From the NCBI RefSeq assembly GCF_013391105.1, contig NZ_CP058335.1, positions 1,674,001 to 1,738,000 on the forward strand: a DNA stretch of 64,000 bases, in the 5' to 3' direction. A program made the translations under genes and the position numbers. The notes beneath the pieces are model-generated. The model worked only from the letters and a program-made list of their open reading frames with translations. It had not been told where the DNA came from and made no database searches. The stretch is from Natronomonas salina (GTDB lineage: Archaea > Halobacteriota > Halobacteria > Halobacteriales > Haloarculaceae). Shown piece by piece: positions 53,396-62,883 of the stretch (its first letter is position 1; the number at the start of each line of letters is the position of its first letter).

Positions 53396-53411
53396 TGCGC
53401 ACATGTGCGCA
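53396..53411. promoter_or_regulatory. 16-base perfect palindrome
   Basis: TGCGCACATGTGCGCA lies 49 bases upstream of the gene at 53347 and beside the start of the receiver gene region. It is a candidate regulator-binding site. No other copy was noticed. Confidence 0.4.
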
Positions 53412-53658
53412 AACTGGCGCTCAGAATGAGGCTGGCTAGAATCTCTCTCCCGTTCTACTTTCCTGTATCGATCGAACTGAGTGGAGGATACCCCCAGGGC
53501 GGCGAGGCTGAGACGACCGAACGAGTGAGCCTGCGTATTGCCCCATACTTTTCCAACCGGATCCAGATACTATTGAGAGTCATCGACACTATTCCGGATT
53601 GTCCGCCAGACTACGAGACAGGAGACACGTTTACCATCTTGGGAATCTTGGGCCCCTT

Positions 53659-54114
53659 ATGGCCGAACCCACCCAAGGGCGACCGATAGATATTCTCTTA
53701 GTTGAGCCGAATCCCGGTGATGTCAGGCTGACCAAGGAGGCGTTCAAAGACGGGCGTATCAGGAACGATTTACACGTCGTCAATAACGGCCAAGACGCGC
53801 TCGACTATCTTGAGGGCCAGGGGGAGTATGAGGGCCGCCCGAGACCCGATATCGTTCTCTTGGAAATCAATCTCCCGGACATGGATGGGATGGATATTCT
53901 CACGGCGATCAAGGAATCTGAAAAGTTAGAGACGATTCCAGTGATAATTCTCTCTTCGAGCGAAGCTGGGGAGGAAATCGTGCGGGGATACCAGCTCCAA
54001 GCGAACGCCTATATGACGAAGCCGCCGGACCCGGACGAGTTCATCCAGAAGATACGGACGCTGGCGAATTACTGGATACAGGTTGTCGAATTACCGGCCG
54101 ATTGTGGATTGTAG
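53659..54114 (+). CDS. Rcp1-type response regulator with substituted phospho-site (pseudo-receiver)
   Basis: The 151-residue single receiver domain is of the haloarchaeal Rcp1-like group: DILLVEPNPGDVRLTKEAF, HVVNNGQDALDYL, VIILSSSEAGEEIV, ANAYMTKPPDPDEF. The phospho-accepting Asp is replaced by Glu (E69 in IVLLEINLPDMDG) and one of the acidic-pocket residues is Pro (P17 for Asp). Lys121 is kept. It should not be phosphorylated normally and may mimic the active state. ATG 53659 is chosen since the upstream frame is not family sequence. No kinase is adjacent. Confidence 0.87.
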   Translation: MAEPTQGRPIDILLVEPNPGDVRLTKEAFKDGRIRNDLHVVNNGQDALDYLEGQGEYEGRPRPDIVLLEINLPDMDGMDILTAIKESEKLETIPVIILSSSEAGEEIVRGYQLQANAYMTKPPDPDEFIQKIRTLANYWIQVVELPADCGL

Positions 54115-54438
54115 GTCATTTGAATCGGAACGCCCTGGCCATCCCCGCCCCTCAGTCCCCGAGGGGGTGGATTCTTTCTCCGCTGTAGGTTCCGCCTCAC
54201 GGCATCCATCTTCTACACCTTGTCTGTCGCTTCGGACACGATTCGGAAAAGTATGGCGAGAATCCGATAGGTAAGTCCCCTCTATCGACCGAATCGAGAG
54301 TAGAATGATTCCAGCACGACGAGACTGATTCAGCGGAGCGATCAGGTCTGCTTCCTGATCGATGGAGGATACGTTATCGATTCCCGCGTTCCGGGACTCG
54401 GAGGTACTATTATCACTTTCTCTGGACTATCTTCGCTC
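54115..54438. other. Intergenic stretch with one repeat copy
   Basis: No gene seen. The stretch contains repeat copy F and probably the promoter of the DoxX gene. Confidence 0.4.
54325..54370. repeat. Intergenic repeat, divergent copy F
   Basis: CTGATTCAGCG, then TCCTGATCGATGGAGGAT resembles copy D. It is the weakest member and lies 5 kb from the main group. Confidence 0.35.
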
Positions 54439-55008
54439 ATGAGTTCCCCAGCTGATGCACACACCCGGTATAACCAACTCCGATCGACCATCGGTGGCGT
54501 CACCGTCGAGGGACAAGCCCACTCGCTCAGCGCCTGGTTTGTCCTCGCGTTACGCCTCGTCATCGGGATCGCGTTCCTCTACTCCGGCGTCGAGAAAGTC
54601 CTCGGTGGATTCTCCGCCGGGGGGTATCTCGGGAACGTCGCGGCGACGAACGGGAATCCCCTGGAGGGGCTGTTCCTCTGGATGAGCCAGACCCCCTGGT
54701 TCGTCGAGTTCGTCAACGTTGCCGTTCCGTGGGGCGAAGTCGCCATCGGCCTCGGCATCATCGTCGGGTTGCTGACTCGACTGGCCGCGTTCTTCGGCGC
54801 GTTCATGATGTTGTTGTTCTACTTCGGGAACTGGGATATGGCACACGGCCCCATCAACAGCGACTTCATGTACATGTTGGTGTTCCTCTCGGTGGCCGCC
54901 TTCGGCGCTGGTCGCATCCTCGGCCTCGATCAGTACGTCGAACAGTACGAGATCGACGGCCAACCCCTCATCGAGAGATACCCACGGCTTGGCCTCCTTC
55001 TGGGCTGA
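54439..55008 (+). CDS. DoxX-family membrane protein
   Basis: The 189-residue protein has four hydrophobic segments with the DoxX pattern VLALRLVIGIAFLYSGVEKVLGGF and VPWGEVAIGLGIIVGLLTRLAAFFGAFMMLLFYFGNWD. DoxX-type proteins are found in quinone-linked oxidoreductases and redox stress systems. It stands alone, with no thiosulfate or terminal oxidase subunit nearby. Confidence 0.85.
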   Translation: MSSPADAHTRYNQLRSTIGGVTVEGQAHSLSAWFVLALRLVIGIAFLYSGVEKVLGGFSAGGYLGNVAATNGNPLEGLFLWMSQTPWFVEFVNVAVPWGEVAIGLGIIVGLLTRLAAFFGAFMMLLFYFGNWDMAHGPINSDFMYMLVFLSVAAFGAGRILGLDQYVEQYEIDGQPLIERYPRLGLLLG

Positions 55009-55238
55009 TTGAGTATGTAAAAGGTGTACAAAAGGATTATTGGTGAGACCCCATTAATTATTAGTCAATCTGTTAGTGACTAGTAGATAGGGGTGGTATG
55101 ATTCTACCGTTGTTGGCCATTCTGCCAGAACAGAGTCGCCGCTTTTTCCGTCGCTATCGAGTTGATTACCATCTAGACATACATCCCCATAATGACTTAG
55201 GAGCCACCATCTTGGCCCCTGCCCATATTGTCATAGGT

Positions 55239-55394
55239 ATGTCGAAGACTGAAACAGAGGCGAGATGCGCCGCCCAGTGTCGTTCCTGCGGAGATATCTA
55301 CCCAGCGGAGGTTCGTGGCGATGGGTCACCCCAGCCCATCGGCGTTGCCTCCTGCACCTGTGGCAGTGACGACTTTCGGCAAGTCGGCGACTGA
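55239..55394 (+). CDS. Small zinc-ribbon protein
   Basis: The 51-residue protein starts MSKTETEARCAAQCRSCGDIY and ends ASCTCGSDDFRQVGD, giving two CxxC-type pairs. It starts at ATG 55239; the longer frame upstream is not protein-like. Function unknown. Confidence 0.62.
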   Translation: MSKTETEARCAAQCRSCGDIYPAEVRGDGSPQPIGVASCTCGSDDFRQVGD

Positions 55395-55596
55395 GACATC
55401 GTATCCGCCCCCTTCGGTGTCAGTAGTACGTGAAACTATGAGTAGTGGTCGGTCCCCGAGTAAAACGGGCCGTGACAATAGTCGTCCGACATTCATACGT
55501 CAACCTCTATAGACTCAAACGAGACGAACATGAATCAGAGGGCGAATATTAACTTAAATCGGTAGATAATTACGGGAATAACACAGAGAGTTTCGT

Positions 55597-56427
55597 ATGT
55601 CTTCGACAGTAGTTGGTGAGCTCCAACCCCAGGAGGTCGTCGAAGCCCGCGTCGAATCCGGAGACGCACCAACCTGGGTGGCAGACCACTGGCAGACATT
55701 CAGCAACGGACTTCTCGGAGAACGCAATAACACTCCGTTCCCGTGTTTTTTCGGTGCAGAATCGGTTAGGGATGGCGACCCCCTTTACACGGCGGTCCCT
55801 TCTATGACTGACAAGGATGCCCTCCTTGGTCTCGGCCGAACACTTCTCGAGTATCTTGAGACCTACCAGGAACACAGCGAACGGGCCTCCCTCGTGACGT
55901 TCTTCCGTCCCCCATCGCGTGACCTCTCCGAGGCAGAGTATCACGAAACACTCTGGCATATCCTCCAGTTCCTCCATATCCACGATCCGGAACCGTGGCC
56001 CGAGGATATCCCGACCGAACCGGACGACCCGCATTGGGAATTCTCGTTCGGAGGCGAACCAATCTTCCCGACTTGTCGAGCACCGTTCTACGAGGAACGG
56101 AAAAGCCGATACTGTCCGATCGGATTAGAGATCACCTTCCAGCCACGGGCACTATTCGAGAACCTGAACGTCACAGCTGATGAAGAGACAGGGCAGCGTG
56201 CACGCGAGATCATCCAGGGGCGGCTAGAAGAGTACGATGGCGTCTGTCCCCACGCTGATCTCGGTGACTGGGGAGTCGATGGTGACCGCGAGTGGGTACA
56301 GTACATGCTCTCATCGGATGAAACCCAGATGCCGGATGTCTGTCCGATAACCGTGACGCGAGAGCATCCGAAGTCGGACATCCTGCTCGACAGAAGCGAA
56401 CCGATTGCCGATACTCCACGACGATGA
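55597..56427 (+). CDS. YqcI/YcgG-family (GntA-like) protein
   Basis: The 276-residue protein has the family core [48 protein letters not shown] and [23 protein letters not shown]. Members include GntA, a heme-dependent N-hydroxylase in guanitoxin biosynthesis, so oxidation of an amine or guanidine nitrogen is possible here. It overlaps the next gene (isochorismatase family) by ATGA, so the two likely act together. The natural substrate is unknown. Confidence 0.82.
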   Translation: MSSTVVGELQPQEVVEARVESGDAPTWVADHWQTFSNGLLGERNNTPFPCFFGAESVRDGDPLYTAVPSMTDKDALLGLGRTLLEYLETYQEHSERASLVTFFRPPSRDLSEAEYHETLWHILQFLHIHDPEPWPEDIPTEPDDPHWEFSFGGEPIFPTCRAPFYEERKSRYCPIGLEITFQPRALFENLNVTADEETGQRAREIIQGRLEEYDGVCPHADLGDWGVDGDREWVQYMLSSDETQMPDVCPITVTREHPKSDILLDRSEPIADTPRR

Positions 56428-56984
56428 TATCAACTACGCCACCCGCGCTTATTCTCGTTGATTTCCAACAGGGATTCGGCGACGAGGAGTGGGGCACTCG
56501 AAATAACCCCGATGCAGAGATGGCTGCCGTTCGACTCCTCGAAGAATGGCGAGAGCGAATGTTCCCCATCGTCCACATCCGACATGACTCGGCGGAACCT
56601 GACTCCCCGTTACGGAGCGATAAACCAGGGTACGAATACGTGCCCGGACTCGAGCCAGAAACCGGCGAGGCGCAATTCGTCAAAGAGGTAAATGGGGCGT
56701 TCGTGGATACGGGTCTGGCAGAGTGGTTACGGAAACGCAGCATCGAAACCCTTGTCGTCTGTGGATTGACGACGGACCACTGCGTTTCTACGACGATTCG
56801 GATGGCCGAAAACCGCGACTTTGAGGTATTAGTTCCACGCGACGCCACGGCGACGTTCGACCGATCACTCGACGATGAGCACTTCGAAGCAGCGTTAGTC
56901 CATAGAACGGCCCTCGCACAACTCGACGGAGAATTCGCGACGGTCACAACCACCGACGAGATTCTCGAAGAAATCGCTAGATAA
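56424..56984 (+). CDS. Isochorismatase-family cysteine hydrolase
   Basis: The 186-residue protein has the Asp-Lys-Cys triad: Asp in [10 protein letters not shown], Lys in [11 protein letters not shown] and Cys in [15 protein letters not shown]. The family hydrolyses amides or ethers such as nicotinamide, maleamate, N-carbamoylsarcosine and isochorismate. It is coupled to the YqcI/YcgG gene, so its substrate is perhaps a hydroxylated nitrogen compound. It is about 22 kb from the catabolic island and is not assumed to belong to it. Confidence 0.87.
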   Translation: MISTTPPALILVDFQQGFGDEEWGTRNNPDAEMAAVRLLEEWRERMFPIVHIRHDSAEPDSPLRSDKPGYEYVPGLEPETGEAQFVKEVNGAFVDTGLAEWLRKRSIETLVVCGLTTDHCVSTTIRMAENRDFEVLVPRDATATFDRSLDDEHFEAALVHRTALAQLDGEFATVTTTDEILEEIAR

Positions 56985-57125
56985 GACTGTTCTCCTTGAT
57001 GCCGGCCTGAGACTCCCCCCGTCGTCTCCGCTATCTCTGCTGACGATTTCCCTCCCTCAAGTAGCCACAGCATCAGAGACACGTGAACGTCAAGAAGAAT
57101 ACCCAGAATCCTTGGATGGTCAAAC

Positions 57126-57233
57126 ATGGTGATGTATTCAGTATTCGTTAAAGACCCAAACTATCTCTGGATATTCGGAATCGTATGGGCTGCTATTCTA
57201 GTTCTTCTAGGTCATTTGTCCACAACACTTTAG
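57126..57233 (+). CDS. Possible 35-residue membrane peptide
   Basis: ATG 57126 follows GGATGGT and starts a frame with one hydrophobic helix (LWIFGIVWAAILVLLG). Only its composition and the Shine-Dalgarno-like run support it. Confidence 0.35.
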   Translation: MVMYSVFVKDPNYLWIFGIVWAAILVLLGHLSTTL

Positions 57234-57260
57234 TAGCATTGCGCATATGGTGTTAGTACG

Positions 57261-57425
57261 ATGAGCGTCCAAGACCCAGACACGCCATCCGTACCGACGA
57301 CCGACTCGCCGAGTGCCCCTCGCTGTGCCAGCTACATGGGTTGTCGCCACTGTGAAGAGGGGAATCTCGTCTACGATCACGCGGCTGGAGCATCCCGCTG
57401 TAGCAGTTGCGGCGAACTCGACTGA
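57261..57425 (+). CDS. Small zinc-ribbon protein
   Basis: The 54-residue protein has a Thr/Ser/Pro-rich N-terminus (MSVQDPDTPSVPTTDSPS), then CRHCEEG and CSSCGELD. This resembles other haloarchaeal double-CxxC micro-proteins. It is followed 39 bases later by another such gene. Confidence 0.65.
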   Translation: MSVQDPDTPSVPTTDSPSAPRCASYMGCRHCEEGNLVYDHAAGASRCSSCGELD

Positions 57426-57464
57426 TCACCAACCCGGTGGACATACCGTCCCCCTCACCCAACC

Positions 57465-57584
57465 ATGAACAGACGATTACAGCGACCCGGGCGAATCGAT
57501 AGCATTCCCTCCTGTCCCTGTGCCGGCTGTGGGAAGAACTATGGTCGCGACCGAAGCGACTGTCCAGCTTGTAGCATCGATTGA
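57465..57584 (+). CDS. Small Cys-rich protein
   Basis: The 39-residue protein has CPCAGCGKNYGR and CPACSID, giving five Cys in knuckle-like spacing. It begins MNRRLQRPGRIDSIPS. It is likely metal-binding, with unknown role. Confidence 0.55.
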   Translation: MNRRLQRPGRIDSIPSCPCAGCGKNYGRDRSDCPACSID

Positions 57585-57865
57585 GTCCCACCACAGGGGT
57601 CGTACCTCCCCGCTGACAATCAGCGAGTCACTCATAACTGACAGTGTGCCCCAGTTCTACCCGCTGACTCCGATCGAGAACAACAGGATATCAGGCTCAC
57701 TTTGGAGGGGAATCAGACGAATACCGAATGGTACCCGTCAGGATTCCTCGATTGGGTTATCAGTATCAAACAGCTACCACTCTCCGCAGCGTCTGGCAGT
57801 TTGATGACCTAAATCACCATCAGTATTCACACCAGAGAGAAGGGAGAATATCCCGAGCTAGGATT

Positions 57866-58570
57866 TCAGACTGCTAAGTACTCGGCAACGGTATCCTCAT
57901 CTTCGAGCGCCTCTGTACCCACCTCGTCGACGAGTTCTCCCCGTTCCATCGCATAGCATCGATCAGCTAGCTCGCGAATGACCCCGAGGTTCTGTTCAAC
58001 GAAGAGGATGGTAGTGTTGAACTCCTGGTTTATCGTCCGCATATCCTCGCTGATACGGTCGATAATGGAGGGCTGGACGCCCTCGCTCGGTTCGTCCAAC
58101 AACAGGAGATCTGGATCTCCGACGAGTGCTCGCGCGATTGCAAGCATCTGCTGTTGTCCTCCGGATAGTGTCCCGGCTTCTTGCGTGGCGCGTTCCTTGA
58201 GGATCGGAAACAGATCGTACATCTCGTCGTACAGCTTGGTCGAACTCTCATCGTTCACGAGTTCACCCATGCGAAGATTCTGCTCGACGGTCAGTTTCGG
58301 GAATACGTCCCGACCCTGTGGAATGTAACCCATTCCAGCACGTGCCCGAACATCCGAGGAAGCTCCCGTGAGGTCCTCGCCTCGGTACGTGACAGTGCCG
58401 TGGGTCGGTTCGAGGATACCGATGACGGTCTTCAATAGGGTTGTCTTTCCGACCCCGTTCTTCCCGATGACACCGACGATTTCACCGGCCTCGACAGTAA
58501 GATCGATGTTCCGAAGTACTGGCGTGGGACCGTAACCAGCAGTCACATTATCTAACTCCAGCAATGTCAT
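57866..58570 (-). CDS. urtE: Urea ABC transporter ATP-binding protein UrtE
   Basis: The 234-residue ABC ATPase has Walker A GKNGVGKTT, signature LSGGQQQ and Walker B LLLLDEPSEG, closing with a short LivF/UrtE end. It is the last gene of urtABCDE. ATG 58570 overlaps the urtD stop by one base (TGATG). Assignment to urea rests on the UrtA-like binding protein and adjoining urease. Confidence 0.88.
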   Translation of the reverse strand: MTLLELDNVTAGYGPTPVLRNIDLTVEAGEIVGVIGKNGVGKTTLLKTVIGILEPTHGTVTYRGEDLTGASSDVRARAGMGYIPQGRDVFPKLTVEQNLRMGELVNDESSTKLYDEMYDLFPILKERATQEAGTLSGGQQQMLAIARALVGDPDLLLLDEPSEGVQPSIIDRISEDMRTINQEFNTTILFVEQNLGVIRELADRCYAMERGELVDEVGTEALEDEDTVAEYLAV

Positions 58571-59382
58571 CAACTGTCACCTCCGTCACCGAGGTAGATC
58601 CGCCGTACCTCTGGGTCCTGTTCGATATCAGCAGCTGACCCTTCGCGGAAGATATCTCCCTGGTGAAGGACCGTGACTGTATCCGCGATTTTGGCGACGA
58701 AATCCGTATCGTGTTCGATGACGACGAACGCGATTCCTCGCTCTTCGTTGAGCGTTCGTATCCGCTCCGCGATGCGGTCACGTTCATCGACCGAGAGACC
58801 GGCGACGGGCTCGTCCAGCAACAGGAGTTTCGGATCTAACGAGGCTGCCATCCCGATCTCTAGTTGCTGCTTCTGGCCGTGTGATAACGCACTGGCAGTA
58901 ACGTTTTCGTAGCCTTCAAGCCCAGCAGCAGCGATTGTATTGTCGATCAATCGGTCTCGTTCGAGGCCATCTGCGAACTGTTGGATAGGGAGGCGAGCGT
59001 TTTCACGAACCGTGAGGTCGCCGTATACCGATGGAACCTGGAGTTTCATACTGATGCCACGCTGGACCCGCTCGTGCGGGGCCAAGTCTGTGATGTCGTG
59101 GGCGTCGTAGTAGATGCTCCCGCTGGTCGGTCGATACGTTCCGGTGATTAACTTCAGCAACGTCGACTTTCCAGCCCCATTGGGGCCGATGAGGCACCGG
59201 AGTTCGCCTTCTTCGACGGAGAACTCGGGTTCATCGGTTGCGGTGAAGCCACCAAACCGCTTCACCAGTTCGTCCGTCTGAAGAAGTGTATCGGTCCGTT
59301 CACCGGTCGCCTTCGCAGCGGCGGTCTGGCGGACGTTCGGTCCGAGGCTCTCGAGGTCGGTTTCGTGTTCAGATTCACTCAT
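58570..59382 (-). CDS. urtD: Urea ABC transporter ATP-binding protein UrtD
   Basis: The 270-residue ABC ATPase has Walker A GPNGAGKST, signature LSHGQKQ and Walker B LLLLDEPVAGLS. A 35-residue acidic N-terminal extension (MSESEHETDLESLGP) precedes the domain, commonly seen in haloarchaeal UrtD. It overlaps urtC by 4 bases. Confidence 0.88.
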   Translation of the reverse strand: MSESEHETDLESLGPNVRQTAAAKATGERTDTLLQTDELVKRFGGFTATDEPEFSVEEGELRCLIGPNGAGKSTLLKLITGTYRPTSGSIYYDAHDITDLAPHERVQRGISMKLQVPSVYGDLTVRENARLPIQQFADGLERDRLIDNTIAAAGLEGYENVTASALSHGQKQQLEIGMAASLDPKLLLLDEPVAGLSVDERDRIAERIRTLNEERGIAFVVIEHDTDFVAKIADTVTVLHQGDIFREGSAADIEQDPEVRRIYLGDGGDS

Positions 59383-60527
59383 GAATCAGTTACCTCCGTC
59401 GATGCGTCGGGTGTTTCCCGCCCATCGATGTCAGCTGGGTTCGTGCGTTTCTGTACCATCCTGTAGACCCAGGGGACGAATCCTCCAGGGAGCACGAGGA
59501 TGGTCACTGTCAGGAGCGCGCCGAGCAGGACGAGTGCGAGTTCGCCTTCCATCGATACGCGAATGTACTCGATTGCGATGGTTGCCACAATCGCGCCAAG
59601 GAGGCTCTTGCGGCCGCCGACGCTGACCCAAATGACGGGCAGAGTCGCGAACAGCAGCGTGAACACTGTCGGGTCGATGAAGACGTTTCGGGCAGCGTAC
59701 AGGACTCCTGAGAGCCCAGCAAGAGCACCACCGAGTGTGAATGCCACGAACTTGACTTGGATGACGTTGTATCCGAACAGTTGCGTTCGGGTTTCGTCCT
59801 CGCGGATCGCAACCATAACACGCCCGTAATCGGAGTTGACCAGCACCCGCAGCCCAAGATAGGTGATTACCAGAATCGCCAACGCGAGGTAGTAGAACGG
59901 ATCAAGTTCAACAATCCCCATACCCGGGACTGTGAGGAGAATATCGTTGTAGAGGAACTGGAACGAGAGTCCCTCGAAGCCAAGCGTGAGCAGCGGGATC
60001 CGGGGCATTCCATTGAAGCCACCGAGTGCTGCCTCCCCGATGGTCCACTCTGAGCCGGCCGTTTGAGCCATGAACGTGTGAAGGACCATCACGGTGACAA
60101 GCGTGATAATCGTGACGTAGACATCACGGACGCCGCCGTAGAACATGAAGTAGCCCAGCAATGCGGCTCCGATAGCGCCAGCCAGGATTCCAACGATGAC
60201 GGCACCGGTGATTCCCTGTGGTGTCGCGAAGTTGATCGAGACGACCCCGAATGTGTAGCCACCGATACCGAAGAAGGCGACCTGGCCGAAGCTGAGGACT
60301 CCCGAGTAGCCCCATACGAGGGAAAGCGAGAGTCCGAGCAGTGCTAGGACGAGGAACAGTGAGAACTGCTGGGCGTTCCCGAAGACAGGGAAGACGAGCA
60401 ACGCCAGTAACGCGACCCCGAATCCAGCCCAGAACATTTTGGAGTTACCGATGGTGTTCGGACCCTCGAGACGGTCTCGTAGCCGCGTAATGACCGACCG
60501 ATTGGGTCCTGATTCGCTTACCGACAT
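59379..60527 (-). CDS. urtC: Urea ABC transporter permease UrtC
   Basis: The 382-residue LivM-type permease has LGLSLSLVWGYSGVLSFGQVAFFGIGGYTFG and FVAFTLGGALAGLSGVLYAARN. Cytoplasmic tails at both ends are acidic. It begins immediately upstream of the urtB stop (no intervening base). Confidence 0.88.
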   Translation of the reverse strand: MSVSESGPNRSVITRLRDRLEGPNTIGNSKMFWAGFGVALLALLVFPVFGNAQQFSLFLVLALLGLSLSLVWGYSGVLSFGQVAFFGIGGYTFGVVSINFATPQGITGAVIVGILAGAIGAALLGYFMFYGGVRDVYVTIITLVTVMVLHTFMAQTAGSEWTIGEAALGGFNGMPRIPLLTLGFEGLSFQFLYNDILLTVPGMGIVELDPFYYLALAILVITYLGLRVLVNSDYGRVMVAIREDETRTQLFGYNVIQVKFVAFTLGGALAGLSGVLYAARNVFIDPTVFTLLFATLPVIWVSVGGRKSLLGAIVATIAIEYIRVSMEGELALVLLGALLTVTILVLPGGFVPWVYRMVQKRTNPADIDGRETPDASTEVTDS

Positions 60528-61466
60528 CTATTTGGCCTCCTGACGGCGGGTTCGGACCCGTTCGATGAATCCAGTGATGCCATCCGGAAGGAACCGTAGG
60601 GCCAGAATCGCGGTCACCAGGAGTGCGATACGACCGAAGAACGTCCCGTAGGTACTGGAGAACATGGCCTGGATAGCACCCAATAGCCCACCGGAAAGTG
60701 CTGTTCCGAGCACAGCACTCGATCCGCCGACGACCACTGCGACGAACGCTTCGACGAGGTAGTCACTCCCCATCGTGGGTTGCATGGGGGCGATCGGCGC
60801 GAAGAGCGCACCGGCCAAGCCGGCGACGCCCGATCCGATCGCGAACGTCGCCATGTACGTCCGTTCTGTGTCGACCCCGAGCGCTCGTGCCGTCGTCTCG
60901 TCTTGGATCGTTGCCCGGGCGCGCATTCCGTAGTCCGTTCGGGTGAACAGGTAGTACACGGCAGCGAGGATACCGATGCTGACACCCGCCAGAACGATGC
61001 GGTACGTCGAGTACGAGAACGACCCGTAGGAGACATTGCCGAACGGAGTGGCTATCTGATCCATCGAGTTCCCGAAGATAATCCGGGCTCCCTGAATCAT
61101 GATTAGGCTCAACCCGAATGTGGCGACCATGGAGTCGGCCAATCGGTCGTAAAGTGGTTCGACGATGTCACGACCGATGGTTCGCTGGGCGAGCCAGTTC
61201 GGGAACGCACCAGAGATGATGACCCGTTCGACGAGCAGTCCGAAGATAGCCGTAGCGAACGCACCGACGACCATCGCGACCACCAGCGGGAGACCCAATT
61301 TGGTCACGGCGAGCGTTGTGGAGTACGCTCCGACGAGGATGAACTCGCCGTGAGCGAGGTTGATGATGCCCATGATCCCGAAGATGATGGCCAACCCCAG
61401 TGCTGCTAGGACGATGAACGCGAAGCTGTCGAGGAACAGGAACACCTGGTTGAGCCAGTTTACCAT
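60528..61466 (-). CDS. urtB: Urea ABC transporter permease UrtB
   Basis: The 312-residue LivH-type permease has AALGLAIIFGIMGIINLAHGEFILVGAYS and FAIGSGVAGLAGALFAPIAPMQPTMGSDYLVE. It lacks the long periplasmic N-terminal extension of many bacterial UrtB proteins, so it is a short archaeal form. Start codon 2 bases after urtA stop. Confidence 0.88.
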   Translation of the reverse strand: MVNWLNQVFLFLDSFAFIVLAALGLAIIFGIMGIINLAHGEFILVGAYSTTLAVTKLGLPLVVAMVVGAFATAIFGLLVERVIISGAFPNWLAQRTIGRDIVEPLYDRLADSMVATFGLSLIMIQGARIIFGNSMDQIATPFGNVSYGSFSYSTYRIVLAGVSIGILAAVYYLFTRTDYGMRARATIQDETTARALGVDTERTYMATFAIGSGVAGLAGALFAPIAPMQPTMGSDYLVEAFVAVVVGGSSAVLGTALSGGLLGAIQAMFSSTYGTFFGRIALLVTAILALRFLPDGITGFIERVRTRRQEAK

Positions 61467-61468
61467 CC

Positions 61469-62779
61469 TTATTCCGCCTCCTCGTAGAAGTCAACCGGGG
61501 TGTACTGGGTCTGTTCGGCTTCTTCCCGAAGGTCACAGCCGACGGTCTCCGAGAGGAATTTCTCGGGGACCTTGAAGTCGTCTACAGCTTCGATGTTGTG
61601 TTCTTCGTCAGCCCGCAGGATCCACATGTGGTGGTCGACGTGGTGGGTGGCTCCATCAAGTTCAATCGTCTCTCCTGCCGGCGCTTCGGGTGCCCGTTCG
61701 GTTCCCAGACTGATGCCCGACTCGAGGGCCTCGATGACCTCCGGCTGTTCGAGCGTACCGGCCTGTTCGACAGCCTTCTTGTACATGTACGTCGAGAAGT
61801 AATTCGTCTCGGCCTCCTCGTTGAGGTATGGGGCATCGGGGTACTTCTCGAAGTACCGGTCGACGAATCCACCGTCGCCAGTGTTACTCTCTGTGGGAAC
61901 TTCCTCCATGTAGTTGACGCCAGCGTAAATGTTCGCCATCGCGGGCGGATCGAGACGCCGGTGTTCGTACCCTTGGGCCATCGCGGTTGAGGTTCCGATA
62001 GGGATATCCAACCCAGCGGAGGCCTTCTGCTCGTAGAAGGACGTGTGGTTGGCGCCGACAAGCATCGACATAACGAAGTCCGGATCGGCCTGTTGAATGT
62101 TGTTGATGACCGATCCGAACGAGGATTCCTCGAGTGGGATGAATTCCTCGCCGATGACTTCTGCGTCGTTCTCGTTGGCGAGTACCTTTACCCAGTCAGC
62201 TGAGAGTTGACCGAAGTTGTAGTCTGCAGCGATAGTGTAGATCTCCGGGCCGTACTCCTCGCGGAGGTAGGGAAGCACGGTTCCGAGCTGCTGGCGTGCC
62301 GTTGGCCCGACTGCGAAGGTGGTCTTGTCGCAGACACCACCTTCGTACTGGGTCGTGTAGAAGTACAGTTGTTCGTTGCGGTTGATGATTGGCCGGATGG
62401 CTTCACGGGTCGCTGAGGAGTATCCAGCCCAGAGGACGTCGACCTCGTTCTCGTTGATCATCTCCCGCGTAAGTTCTTGGTATCGCTGATTGTCGGATTG
62501 AGGGTCGCGGCTGTAGACTTCGATCTCTTTGCCGTCGATGCCGCCGTTGGCGTTGATCTCCTCGATTGCGAGCATCGAAGCCTTGTATTTCGGGTCCCCG
62601 ACCAAGGCGAAGTTCCCCGACTGATCTTCCAGCACGCCGATTCTGACCACGTCGCTATTTCTCGCTCCGCCGGTCGAGGCGCCTTGATTGTTTTCGGTTG
62701 TACACCCCGCGAGGCCGGCGACAAGTGACGCACCACCTGCCGTGATGAATCCACGACGGCTAACGGAAGGTCGCTTCAT
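61469..62779 (-). CDS. urtA: Urea-binding lipoprotein UrtA
   Basis: The 436-residue substrate-binding protein has a Tat signal (SRRGFITAGG) and lipobox (AGLAGC). The fold is type I (VVRIGVLEDQSGNFALVGDPKYKAS), with UrtA features such as YFYTTQYEGGVCDKT and DGATHHVDHHMW. It binds urea outside the cell and feeds UrtBC. Its start ATG overlaps the stop of a short leader ORF, indicating translational coupling. It is divergent from ureB. Confidence 0.9.
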   Translation of the reverse strand: MKRPSVSRRGFITAGGASLVAGLAGCTTENNQGASTGGARNSDVVRIGVLEDQSGNFALVGDPKYKASMLAIEEINANGGIDGKEIEVYSRDPQSDNQRYQELTREMINENEVDVLWAGYSSATREAIRPIINRNEQLYFYTTQYEGGVCDKTTFAVGPTARQQLGTVLPYLREEYGPEIYTIAADYNFGQLSADWVKVLANENDAEVIGEEFIPLEESSFGSVINNIQQADPDFVMSMLVGANHTSFYEQKASAGLDIPIGTSTAMAQGYEHRRLDPPAMANIYAGVNYMEEVPTESNTGDGGFVDRYFEKYPDAPYLNEEAETNYFSTYMYKKAVEQAGTLEQPEVIEALESGISLGTERAPEAPAGETIELDGATHHVDHHMWILRADEEHNIEAVDDFKVPEKFLSETVGCDLREEAEQTQYTPVDFYEEAE

Positions 62780-62877
62780 TTAGCACCACCCTTTCTCGTA
62801 GTGCACGTGTAAACAAAAAACGCTTCTTGGCCTAGCAACCCGGAACGATTTTCGAGCATAGTTGAACTTTCGTCCAT
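62776..62877 (-). CDS. 33-residue leader ORF coupled to urtA
   Basis: The frame begins ATG 62877 and its TGA (62778-62776) overlaps the urtA ATG. It has a near-perfect Shine-Dalgarno, GGAGGT (62889-62884), 6 bases before the start, whereas urtA itself has a weaker GGTGG. The peptide (MDESSTMLENRSG and AFFVYTCTTRKGGAK at the ends) has no known match to me. A TATA-like element lies about 30 bases further up. It may control urtA translation or encode a micro-protein. Confidence 0.5.
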   Translation of the reverse strand: MDESSTMLENRSGLLGQEAFFVYTCTTRKGGAK

Positions 62878-62883
62878 TGTCAC

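Noticed and set aside
56424-56984. Maleamate amidase of the nicotinate pathway
   Set aside because: The family is broad, the gene is 22 kb from the island and is coupled to a GntA-like gene instead.
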